The notes below the pieces were generated by a model, which was not told the DNA's origin, did not search any database, and saw nothing but the letters and a program-made list of their open reading frames with translations. The position numbers and the translations under genes are program-made. Shown piece after piece: positions 1-6,841 of a stretch of 38,227 nucleotides of DNA; within the stretch, counting starts at the first letter, position 1; each line of letters opens with the position of its first letter. The stretch spans positions 1-38,227 of the forward strand of contig JAUSKU010000043.1 in the NCBI GenBank assembly GCA_030646755.1. The letters run 5' to 3'. This DNA is from Deltaproteobacteria bacterium (lineage in GTDB: Bacteria; Desulfobacterota; JAENJC01).

Positions 1-64
1 GCGCCTTTATGTAAACATAGAGAGGTAACCAGCGAGAGAAACAATCACCGTATAGAAGAAAATC

Positions 65-748
65 CTAATCTATCTTTTTAAAAACTCGGTAGGGAGTTAA
101 GGGAGAGGACTGTATATAGGCAATGTCTATTTTTGGGTACAGCTTGGGCAGAAGGACCTTAACCAGCAGCTTTCCATCCAACCCAGGCCCGTCACCGCCA
201 GACACTTTAGCCCTTTGTTTTCCGCCGGGGATGCCGTCTATTTCGATCTCTATCATCCCTTTACCTTTTATCAATTTCAATTTTCCAGATCCGCTAACGG
301 TTGCAGCTGAAGGGACGGGAAGGGTGGAGATGCTGACGTCCTTGAACGATATCTCTTTGAACGAAAGGGATAGTTCTCCTGTGTCAAAAACGCCTGAGAA
401 ATCCCCTCCTGAAGATGTGCCGCCATAAAAGTCGATTCCCGGCTTGAGACGTATCAGGCTGAAGAGTCCTGGTTTGATATTCAGGGAGGCAAGCTGGACA
501 TTAAAGGTTGAAGGCTCCTGACTGCTGACTGCCGACTGCCGACCGTTTATAGATATCCCTTTGAGCCTTACCCCAAGATTCCACTTCAAGTGGAGATCAT
601 CTATGGAAACCTCTGCATTAAGCCCTTTTTCAAGACTGCCAATCAGCCAGTCCTTGGCTGTTTTTGCCGGAAAACCAACGATTACGAAGGTCCAGACGAA
701 TATGAGCCATAGAAATGACCAGCCTATGATTTTAATAAACTTTTTCAA
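65..748 (-). CDS. gspN: Type II secretion system protein N (GspN)
   Basis: A 227-residue protein with one N-terminal membrane segment (about residues 8-28) and a periplasmic, beta-rich remainder, the usual layout of GspN. GspN is an accessory inner-membrane component of the type II secretion machine and is absent from many systems. It is the last gene of the gsp operon, 60 bases downstream of gspK, and that gap contains a hairpin repeat. A heptamer tandem repeat (520-543) is translated in frame as residues near SAVSSQE, in a region with no obvious conserved fold. Assignment rests mainly on operon position plus membrane topology; sequence conservation in GspN is low. After the stop only 64 bases remain to the window edge, and I see nothing recognisable in them. 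Confidence 0.8.
   Translation of the reverse strand: MKKFIKIIGWSFLWLIFVWTFVIVGFPAKTAKDWLIGSLEKGLNAEVSIDDLHLKWNLGVRLKGISINGRQSAVSSQEPSTFNVQLASLNIKPGLFSLIRLKPGIDFYGGTSSGGDFSGVFDTGELSLSFKEISFKDVSISTLPVPSAATVSGSGKLKLIKGKGMIEIEIDGIPGGKQRAKVSGGDGPGLDGKLLVKVLLPKLYPKIDIAYIQSSPLTPYRVFKKID
520..543. repeat. GACTGCY heptamer tandem repeat inside gspN
   Basis: Three consecutive units GACTGCT, GACTGCC, GACTGCC followed by a partial GACC. The array sits inside gspN and keeps its frame because the total inserted length is tolerated; on the coding strand it contributes the peptide RQSAVSSQ. It resembles the short tandem runs near 10034-10069 in style but not in unit sequence. Confidence 0.7.
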
Positions 749-761
749 TAATAACCTCTTT

Positions 762-799
762 ACCCCTCACCCTGACCCTCTCCCGCAAGGGGCGAGGGA
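762..799. repeat. Intergenic hairpin repeat between gspK and gspN
   Basis: A CCCTCACCCTGACCCTC stretch followed by CCC-GCAA-GGG and CGAGGG can fold into a GC-rich hairpin. It belongs to the same general type as the C-rich/G-rich elements at 3571-3662, 6747-6831 and 7090-7135. It could slow RNA decay or attenuate transcription before gspN. There is no U-run, so it does not look like a simple intrinsic terminator. Confidence 0.6.
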
Positions 800-808
800 A
801 TTTTTGGT

Positions 809-1678
809 CTATTCTTCCTTCCATGCCACAATCCTCACCTTACCGCCACCTCTATTTACGACGGCAACACCTCTTCTTACGGTCTCGGATGCCTTTGCCT
901 CGGCGTGGACGGAGAAGACTGAGCTCTTAACATCTATTACATCGCTGAATTTCGCAAGGACAACATCGTCTATTCCCTGCACCTTCTTTAATTCTCCTAT
1001 GTCTTTAAAGGGATTTTCCTTTCTGTAATCCATTATGGAGACAATGAGCGTTTCCGTCAACATCGGGGAAAGAGAGCTCAGTACCTCGCTCCCGAGGGTG
1101 TTTATGTTGATATTCCTTTCATTCTTGCGGTCTGTATATACGGTAATGTACTTCTCTATTTTTTTGAACGTCTCCAGGGTAAAATCAGGGACAAGGAGGA
1201 GTTCTGAAATGTCTCTGAATGTGTAGGAAAGCCCATCCCTGTTTCTCTGTAGCCATTCGGCAACCCTTTCCGAAAGCCCTTCTTCATTGTCTAAGACCTT
1301 AAGAAGCCTCCCGAGCCTCTCGACAGCCTTATCATTTATCGTACCCTGGGCGCTTACAAGGGTGTTGATGTTAAACTTTGATGCCTCGTCCATGATCTGA
1401 ACCGAGACGGTACCCTCGCCGACCGGGAACTGTTTTATCTCCTGGGCCCAATTCTCAGAGAGTGTATCAACAGTGCTCTCCTTCGCGTCCATTTCCAGGA
1501 AACCCATCGCTGCTGATACCCCTGTCCTCATTATGTAATAGGCGTTCAGGGAATTTACGCTGTTTCGGGCCCTCGCATAGGCCAGGTAGCTCCTGCTGTT
1601 GATGTCAATAATCAGCATGGATAGGAGGGTCACTATCAGGATGGTCAGGAGGAGGGCCATGCCTCTTTCATCTTTCAA
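809..1678 (-). CDS. gspK: Type II secretion minor pseudopilin GspK
   Basis: A 289-residue protein that starts with a short prepilin leader ending in Gly6 (MKDERG, then MALLL) and a long hydrophobic helix. As is typical for GspK, the mature protein lacks the Glu5 found in other pseudopilins. The large size compared with GspH/I/J and the helical ININTLGSEVLSSL and DIGELKKVQGIDD segments (C-terminal half) fit the GspK fold, which caps the pseudopilus tip together with GspI and GspJ. The start is TTG at 1678, overlapping the gspM stop in TTGA. Its position after gspM rather than after gspJ departs from the classical C-to-N order. Confidence 0.92.
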   Translation of the reverse strand: MKDERGMALLLTILIVTLLSMLIIDINSRSYLAYARARNSVNSLNAYYIMRTGVSAAMGFLEMDAKESTVDTLSENWAQEIKQFPVGEGTVSVQIMDEASKFNINTLVSAQGTINDKAVERLGRLLKVLDNEEGLSERVAEWLQRNRDGLSYTFRDISELLLVPDFTLETFKKIEKYITVYTDRKNERNININTLGSEVLSSLSPMLTETLIVSIMDYRKENPFKDIGELKKVQGIDDVVLAKFSDVIDVKSSVFSVHAEAKASETVRRGVAVVNRGGGKVRIVAWKEE

Positions 1679-2202
1679 TCCCTTTCCACCGTATTCACAA
1701 CCAGCGTGGCATTATATAAGGAGGGGTCTTCGTACGTGGCCTTGATGGAAATCCTCTCTACTGTTATAGGATGACCGTCTGATTCTATGACTTCAACCAA
1801 CCTCGATACCTCGATGAGAGATACCTTGTCAAAGGAGAGTTCGGCCTTTATCCTCTTCATCTCATCTGTCACAGGGCTTGTCGTTGGTTTTAATGATGAG
1901 AGCCTCGTTTTAAGGCCGGCCCTCGATACAACGTAATCAAGGCCGGCCAGGGCTGATCCTTCTCCCTTAAACGCCCTTTCTTTGATGTCCTCGACTTCAT
2001 TCCTTGCAGAGATATATTCCTGACCCATGGATATTATCGACTTTAGCCTCTTCTCCTCTGCCAGGGATTTTCTTTCCATTTCCACACCATTTTTATAGAG
2101 GGGCATGTCTACAAACATAAGAAGAGAAAGAAATGCCGTAATAATAACGGCAGGGAAAAGCAGGCGCCTGTCTCTGTCGGATATGTTTTTTAAAATGTTC
2201 AT
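1675..2202 (-). CDS. gspM: Type II secretion inner-membrane protein GspM
   Basis: A 175-residue bitopic protein: a short cytoplasmic start with charged residues (DRDRRLL), one membrane helix at about residues 15-33, then a predicted coiled-coil stretch (residues 40-80, rich in E, K, R) and a small ferredoxin-like periplasmic domain ending SLYNATLVVNT. This is the standard GspM architecture; GspM binds GspL in the inner-membrane platform. Its ATG overlaps the gspL stop (ATGA), and its stop overlaps the gspK TTG, so L-M-K are probably translationally coupled. Identification depends on topology and neighbours more than on conserved residues. Confidence 0.88.
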   Translation of the reverse strand: MNILKNISDRDRRLLFPAVIITAFLSLLMFVDMPLYKNGVEMERKSLAEEKRLKSIISMGQEYISARNEVEDIKERAFKGEGSALAGLDYVVSRAGLKTRLSSLKPTTSPVTDEMKRIKAELSFDKVSLIEVSRLVEVIESDGHPITVERISIKATYEDPSLYNATLVVNTVERD

Positions 2203-3551
2203 GGCTTTAATTCTACCTTTCCCCTGAAACGGTAACTGTTTGGCTCCACCCCCTGGACCATCTCTTCAACCCGCGCCTCCTTAGTCCCTTCCATGCCGGA
2301 AAAGAGCTTCTTTAGCGCCTCCGCATTGACCCCCTTCCCATCTCCTCCAATGGTTATACTGCCGCCTTCGGCTACCATTTCTCTGATCCTTATATCCTGA
2401 TGCTCTCCAATGGCCTTTTCTATCCCTTTTAAGGCAGCAAGATATGAAGTGGACGGCTTACCGATAAGGGCTTCCCTTGTTTCCCTTTCCCTGTTCAGGG
2501 CGTCCTTGAGCTGGGCATCCTCCTTGACCACCTTTTTAACCTGGGGCATGACAGAGAGGAATATCCTCTTTGACTCTGCCTTTAATGCAGAAAAACTCTG
2601 GGAGGCCGTCCTGTAGCGCAAATAAAGATCAGCAGTACCGAGAATAAGGAGGATGGCTGTACCTATTGCTGCGACCTTCACCGCCTTCTCAACCCTCTCA
2701 CTCTCAGAGCCTGAGCCGAGGATATTGAACGAGGAATATTCGATTGAAGCTAAACCCCCTCCAGCGATACCAGCCAACAAAGGCCATTTATCGTCATTTA
2801 CACCTTTTACTGCCTTAGGCAGCGGGATTGCCTGTAAAGTTGGTCCCAGCAGGGGCAATTCATGAATAGCCTTTGCGCCTGCCACGTACAGTCTTTCAAT
2901 CTTCTGCCCGTTGTCCTGAAGCGATTTTATGGTTGCATTTACCCATTCGGCAATAGATGCTCCTTCACTACCTGCATAGGACCTCATTATTGTGGGCCTT
3001 CCACCGGAGATCAAAACGATACTCGAGGCTGAATCTCCTGCATTCAGTACCCCGTATGCCCCATACCCATGTCCGATCTTCAGCCCCAGAGACAGCAGTG
3101 ATATGAAATCAGGGATGACCCTCACAGGCTTTCTGCCATCAGGGAAGAGGCCCAAATAGTCGGAGACAGTTTTCTTTGGGATTGCCACGGCCATCACGCT
3201 GCTTCCCTTTTCGGGAGGAGCAGATACAACACTGTCAATGAGCAGTTCATCTATCGGGAAGGGGAGAAGCCCGTCCAGTTCATACGGCAGGGTCTTTCTT
3301 ATCTTTTTCCTATCTGTGAATGGCAGAGATACCTTTCTGACCATAAAAAGATGCCCGGGCAGCTGTAACGTGATTGCAGCATCAGAAGGAAATGCGGAAA
3401 GAAGCCCCTCTAAGGCCGAGGCGGTTTTGCCGTCCTTAACAGGAGAGGACTCCGTCCCTTCTATGCTCACCTTGCCAAAGAAAGAAGAGTAGAGTACCCC
3501 TCTTACCTCGTTAGCTTTTATCTCTATTATGATCCCCTTGCTACCTATCAA
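2199..3551 (-). CDS. gspL: Type II secretion inner-membrane protein GspL
   Basis: The protein has an N-terminal actin-like cytoplasmic domain (KGIIIEIKANEVRGVLYSS onward), a membrane helix at about residues 287-307, and a periplasmic coiled coil and ferredoxin-like domain that would pair with GspM. GspL recruits the GspE ATPase to the membrane. The reading frame stays open to a GTG at 3632, but the residues added there (GFPLPSIPSRQGRGG) are the translation of a G-rich repeat. A GAGGAG ribosome-binding site at 3558-3563 lies six bases ahead of a TTG at 3551, which gives a 450-residue protein beginning near the expected first beta strand. I therefore prefer TTG 3551. An annotator using the longest frame would report 2199-3632. 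Confidence 0.88.
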   Translation of the reverse strand: MIGSKGIIIEIKANEVRGVLYSSFFGKVSIEGTESSPVKDGKTASALEGLLSAFPSDAAITLQLPGHLFMVRKVSLPFTDRKKIRKTLPYELDGLLPFPIDELLIDSVVSAPPEKGSSVMAVAIPKKTVSDYLGLFPDGRKPVRVIPDFISLLSLGLKIGHGYGAYGVLNAGDSASSIVLISGGRPTIMRSYAGSEGASIAEWVNATIKSLQDNGQKIERLYVAGAKAIHELPLLGPTLQAIPLPKAVKGVNDDKWPLLAGIAGGGLASIEYSSFNILGSGSESERVEKAVKVAAIGTAILLILGTADLYLRYRTASQSFSALKAESKRIFLSVMPQVKKVVKEDAQLKDALNRERETREALIGKPSTSYLAALKGIEKAIGEHQDIRIREMVAEGGSITIGGDGKGVNAEALKKLFSGMEGTKEARVEEMVQGVEPNSYRFRGKVELKP

Positions 3552-3570
3552 TTTCAGCTCCTCAAAAAAA

Positions 3571-3662
3571 CCTCCCCTCCCCTGGCGGGAGGGGATTGAG
3601 GGGAGGGGAAATCCCGTTAATTTTACCCCCACCCCAACCCTCCCCCATTAAGGGGGAGGGGG
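3571..3662. repeat. Double G/C-rich hairpin element at gspJ-gspL junction
   Basis: Two adjacent inverted repeats. The first pairs CCCCTCCC with GGGAGGGG; the second pairs CCCTCCCCC with GGGGGAGGG around ATTAA. They fill the gap between the gspJ stop (3663) and the preferred gspL start. A copy of the same C-rich style lies in the gspF-gspE gap and another is inside gspE. Confidence 0.65.
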
Positions 3663-4229
3663 TCATGGGTACTTTTTAGCGGACAAAACAGGTATCACGG
3701 TCTCCACATCCCTGCCCTTATAGGAGAAAGCGACCTTTATGCCGGATGGAATATCCTTTGCTGAAGGCCATTCTTTGACCCATTCCTTCCCGTCATAAAA
3801 TAAGAAAGATGGGTCTTTTACTCCATCTAATAGCAAGGACTCTCCCTTGGTTTCTGCTTCAAGCCCTGCCTTAAAGGTCTTCCTTAAAAACCTTCCCTCA
3901 TTAAATATATAAGAAATCCTCTGAATTAAAGGTTCATCATACTTAACAAAAGGGGTCATGGCGGTAAATGTGATTTCCTCTTTCTTCCATAAAAATCCTT
4001 CCGAAGAACCATCCGATTGGGGATATACTCCCCGTATCTCCTGGCTTATAATATCAATTGCCCCTGATAGGGATGAAAGCTCGTCAGACCTCTCCTCCAC
4101 AACCTTAGCATTGGCTGAAGATGTCGAAAAAGTTCCATAAAGTATCGACATGACAATGGAGAGGATGGTCATGGCGACGAGGATCTCGATGAGGGTAAAG
4201 CCAAACTGCCGATGGCCACTATCTTTCAT
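3663..4229 (-). CDS. gspJ: Type II secretion minor pseudopilin GspJ
   Basis: A minor pseudopilin with a type IV prepilin signature: a hydrophilic leader ending in Gly10, then FTLIEILVAM with Glu5 conserved, followed by a hydrophobic helix. About 188 residues from the preferred start. GspJ forms the pseudopilus tip complex with GspI and GspK and is processed by the GspO/PilD peptidase, which is not in this window. The frame opens at ATG 4244, but the ATG at 4229 gives a normal leader (MKDSGHRQFG) and only an 11-base overlap with gspI. The stop codon abuts the double hairpin repeat. The assignment to J rather than H follows from the size and the order after gspI. Confidence 0.88.
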   Translation of the reverse strand: MKDSGHRQFGFTLIEILVAMTILSIVMSILYGTFSTSSANAKVVEERSDELSSLSGAIDIISQEIRGVYPQSDGSSEGFLWKKEEITFTAMTPFVKYDEPLIQRISYIFNEGRFLRKTFKAGLEAETKGESLLLDGVKDPSFLFYDGKEWVKEWPSAKDIPSGIKVAFSYKGRDVETVIPVLSAKKYP

Positions 4230-4599
4230 ATATGTACTCCGCAAAATTCAGTTTCTCCTCTTTTTTCCCCTCTTTCCACGAGATATCAAGGGAAAGCTGT
4301 CTCCCTGGCAGGGCCTGGATACCTTCAGGCATATTTTCCGGGGTGATCCTCATTTCCGTCAAGACCCACTTGTACGGCCCTTCGACTCCATTGCTTTCAC
4401 TGCCGCTTACCCCTTTCAATTCCCCTTCTCCCATGAGCCTTTCAGCAAGCATCCTTGCCCCTTCATACATCTCAGCAGATTCAACCATTTTTATAGAACG
4501 GCTTTGCAAGGAGAGTAAGGCTACCAGGGCGGTTGCTATGATTGACATGGCAACGAGGACCTCCAAGAGGGTGAACCCTTTATTCCTCACGTATCTCAA
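4219..4599 (-). CDS. gspI: Type II secretion minor pseudopilin GspI
   Basis: A 126-residue small pseudopilin with leader MRYVRNKG and mature start FTLLEVLVAMSI, then a hydrophobic helix. A short C-terminal domain and the position between gspH and gspJ match GspI. The listed start is TTG 4599; an in-frame GTG at 4590 would give the shorter leader MRNKG and is equally possible, since neither has a clean ribosome-binding site. It overlaps both neighbours, consistent with coupled translation of the H-I-J set. Confidence 0.88.
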   Translation of the reverse strand: MRYVRNKGFTLLEVLVAMSIIATALVALLSLQSRSIKMVESAEMYEGARMLAERLMGEGELKGVSGSESNGVEGPYKWVLTEMRITPENMPEGIQALPGRQLSLDISWKEGKKEEKLNFAEYIYER

Positions 4600-5041
4600 A
4601 CCTCTCCCCCAGCGCCGGGATTACAACCGTGTATCCCATGCCCTTACCTCTACCTTTCAGTTGTATTTCGGCCTCATCCCTGAATCCGGATGGGAAGAAG
4701 GTTATGGAGGCCGTGCCCTTGCTTATTTTTTCCTTCCCTATCATAACCTCTTCTATTAAGACGCCGTCAGGGAGTCTTGACCTTTTTCTCCCGTCCCCAT
4801 CCTGATAAGCCGGCTTATCTAAATCTATGGACAATACTCGCTTTTCCTTCTTGAATAAAGCCTCATCTGACAACTGCCTGACTGTATATAGAAGCCTCCT
4901 TGCAGAGCTCTTGAGTTCCGCCTTCTCCCTCCCCATGAGCCTCGGAACTACAAAAGAGAGGGTAATGGAAAGGATGGATAGGACGACAAGGAGCTCGATA
5001 AGGGTAAAGCCTCTGCTTTTAAATATCCCAGCTCTCCACAT
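4580..5041 (-). CDS. gspH: Type II secretion minor pseudopilin GspH
   Basis: A pseudopilin with leader [11 protein letters not shown] and mature sequence [12 protein letters not shown], followed by a beta-rich domain ([14 protein letters not shown]) typical of GspH. The frame extends to ATG 5113, but that would bury the prepilin cleavage site 35 residues in and overlap gspG by 95 bases. The ATG at 5041 has an AAGGA site just upstream, a 23-base overlap with gspG and an 11-residue leader, so I take it as the start (153 residues). GspH joins the major pseudopilin to the tip complex. Confidence 0.88.
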   Translation of the reverse strand: MWRAGIFKSRGFTLIELLVVLSILSITLSFVVPRLMGREKAELKSSARRLLYTVRQLSDEALFKKEKRVLSIDLDKPAYQDGDGRKRSRLPDGVLIEEVMIGKEKISKGTASITFFPSGFRDEAEIQLKGRGKGMGYTVVIPALGERFEIREE

Positions 5042-5486
5042 CTGCGTCCTTCCCTTCTCCTCCAGGTTCTCCATCGGCTCCATTAGAATAAAGATCAAAA
5101 TCTCCGTGCTCACCTGGAGAGAGATACTGATAAGGTCTTCCCCATGGGTCGCTTGGTACCTTGGAAAGGTAACCGCCTTCTTTCCACTTTGCAGGGATCG
5201 GCGCAGTTTCCGGCTTTTTTACAAGGGCCTCAATCCCCTGTTCAGTGCTCGGGTATGAGCCGTTGTCGAGCTTGTAAAGATTCAGCGCCTCTTCGATGGC
5301 CTTTATGTCCACCTGGGCCTTGGTTCGCTTTGCCTCCTCAGGCCTCCCCATGATTCTGGGGACTATAATCGCAGCCAGGATGCCGAGTATGACGACAACG
5401 ACCATGACTTCAATAAGGGTAAAGCCTCGTGAGGCATGAGTCGTAAGACGTGAGACGTTTTTTCTAATTATTTTTGCTGGAAACAT
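5019..5486 (-). CDS. gspG: Type II secretion major pseudopilin GspG
   Basis: The major pseudopilin, 155 residues. The mature start [19 protein letters not shown], the TEQGIEALV segment, DPWGRPYQY and the acidic C-terminal loop ([18 protein letters not shown]) that binds calcium are all characteristic. It polymerises into the pseudopilus that pushes substrates through GspD. The leader is unusually long at 21 residues because [10 protein letters not shown] is encoded by a repeat (5428-5458) inserted just before the cleavage glycine. A GGAGG site at 5499-5503 lies 12 bases from the ATG, but six bases from an in-frame ATT at 5492, so the exact start is a little uncertain. Confidence 0.95.
   Translation of the reverse strand: MFPAKIIRKNVSRLTTHASRGFTLIEVMVVVVILGILAAIIVPRIMGRPEEAKRTKAQVDIKAIEEALNLYKLDNGSYPSTEQGIEALVKKPETAPIPAKWKEGGYLSKVPSDPWGRPYQYLSPGEHGDFDLYSNGADGEPGGEGKDADVESWDI
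5428..5458. repeat. Repeat-derived segment in the GspG leader
   Basis: A degenerate tandem of CGTGAGGCATGAG / CGTAAGACGTGAGACGT type, read on the coding strand as ACGTCTCACGTC and ACGACTCATGCCTCACG. It encodes [10 protein letters not shown] in the prepilin leader, immediately before RG and the cleavage site. The rest of the leader (MFPAKIIRK) would be a normal length on its own. Confidence 0.6.
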
Positions 5487-5504
5487 CTTAATATTTATCC
5501 TCCC

Positions 5505-6722
5505 TTAAAAACTCATCTGGCTCATCTCAAATATTGGCAAAAGTATTGCCAAGACGATAAACCCAACTATAGCTCCCATAACAAGGATCATCACCGGTTC
5601 TAAAAGGGTCAGGAGCGTATCGAGCCTGCTGTCAAGCTCCTTCTCCTTGGCATCACCTATCCTGGCAAAGACCTCCTCAAGATTCCCTCCTGTCTCGCCG
5701 ACAGTAATAAGACTTAGAACGCTTTCCGGGAAAATACCTGATTCTCTGAGGGAATGGGTTAGCGATCCACCTTCTAAAACCGCCTTTTCAGCATCAGATA
5801 ACGCCCTCCCCATCCCCGCATGCCCCGCTGCCTTGCTGGTGATTGCAAGGGCCTTCGACAGAGGCACCCCTCCCTTCAGGAGGGCCTCCAAGGTCCGACC
5901 AAACCGGGCCATGTACATGGAGTGAAGGGTCATCCCGATGTACGGGAGGCTGTCAAAAAAACGCTCAAACGCCTTCTTACCTTTATCACTCCTATAGAAT
6001 CTGTAACCCATATAAGAGGCAAACATAACTATTGACAGAAACAGCATCCAGTAAGCAGAGAGGGCGCTGGAAATAGTAATTAATATTACAGTCGGGAGCG
6101 GGAGGGCCTTTCCTACATCCTGGAATACTGTTACAACCTTTGGCACCACCGAGGTTAAAAGATAAGACAGGATAATGACGCCTATCAGTGCCATGAATGC
6201 CGGGTATATCATGGCTGCCCTTACCTTGGCCGACACCCTCTCCTGCCTTTCGAGATGCTCCGATAGGTTCCCAAGGGCTCCTTCCAGCATTCCTCCTGCA
6301 TCCCCTGCCGCAACCATGTTTACATACAGGTCATTAAATACCTCAGGGTAGCCCGATAATGCAGCAGCTATGGTCTCTCCCTCTTTCACACTGTCCCTGA
6401 CAGCAGCGAGCACAGCCTTAAGCCTGCTGTTTTTTTCTTCATTTACAAGGACAGTCAAGGCATCGACCATTGGAAGCCCCGATATAAGCAATGTCTTGAG
6501 CTGGTATGTAAATGAAGATAGTTCCTTCAGCCCCGGCCTTGCTTCCCATTTAAGCCTTCCAAAGAGAGAGACAGCTTCCTTCCTGCTTTCCCGTAACGGC
6601 CCGGTAAGAAATACGCCCTTCCCTTTCAGGGAAAGCCTTGCCCCTGCCTGATCCTCGGCATCAATGACGCCGGAAACGGTTTTGCCATTAGAACCAAGAC
6701 CTATGTATTCGTATAAAGGCAT
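5505..6722 (-). CDS. gspF: Type II secretion inner-membrane platform protein GspF
   Basis: A 405-residue polytopic protein with the two-copy T2SSF domain: cytoplasmic helical bundle LSSFTYQLKTLLISGLPMVDAL, membrane segments near 170-195 and 215-245, a second bundle (FGRTLEALLKGGVPLSKAL) and a final membrane segment near 375-400. These are hallmarks of GspF/PilC. It is the central inner-membrane protein on which the GspE ATPase acts. The N-terminal PLYEYIGLGSNGKTVSG motif is also typical and supports the ATG at 6722, although no strong ribosome-binding site precedes it. A two-hairpin repeat fills the gap to gspE. The pseudopilin and GspK/L/M neighbours make this GspF rather than PilC. Confidence 0.95.
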   Translation of the reverse strand: MPLYEYIGLGSNGKTVSGVIDAEDQAGARLSLKGKGVFLTGPLRESRKEAVSLFGRLKWEARPGLKELSSFTYQLKTLLISGLPMVDALTVLVNEEKNSRLKAVLAAVRDSVKEGETIAAALSGYPEVFNDLYVNMVAAGDAGGMLEGALGNLSEHLERQERVSAKVRAAMIYPAFMALIGVIILSYLLTSVVPKVVTVFQDVGKALPLPTVILITISSALSAYWMLFLSIVMFASYMGYRFYRSDKGKKAFERFFDSLPYIGMTLHSMYMARFGRTLEALLKGGVPLSKALAITSKAAGHAGMGRALSDAEKAVLEGGSLTHSLRESGIFPESVLSLITVGETGGNLEEVFARIGDAKEKELDSRLDTLLTLLEPVMILVMGAIVGFIVLAILLPIFEMSQMSF

Positions 6723-6746
6723 AAGATGTACCGTGAAAATAATTAA

Positions 6747-6831
6747 CCCCCACCCTCACCTTAATCCTCTCCCTGAGGGAGAGGAGACCTTTTTCCCTCT
6801 CCTTCAAGGAGAGGGTCAGGGTGAGGATGGG
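6747..6831. repeat. Two-hairpin palindromic element between gspE and gspF
   Basis: Inner hairpins are CCTCTCCCT/GAGGGAGAGG (near 6766-6784) and CCCTCTCCTT/CAAGGAGAGGG (near 6795-6815). The outer flanks CCCACCCTCACC and GGTGAGGATGGG are also nearly complementary, so the whole unit could form a cruciform or a branched RNA. It occupies almost all of the 119-base gspE-gspF gap. Confidence 0.7.
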
Positions 6832-6841
6832 TTTTCATTAT

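Noticed and set aside
520..543. Tandem heptamers considered as a CRISPR array
   Set aside because: Units are 7 bases, contiguous, without spacers; they lie inside a coding gene.
762..799. Intergenic hairpins considered as intrinsic terminators
   Set aside because: They lack a following U-run in the direction of transcription and lie within an operon that continues.
561..1028. Long plus-strand frames opposite the gsp genes (for example 561-1028 and 10235-10552)
   Set aside because: They overlap well-supported minus-strand genes, show no recognisable motifs and have proline/serine-rich translations typical of antisense frames.
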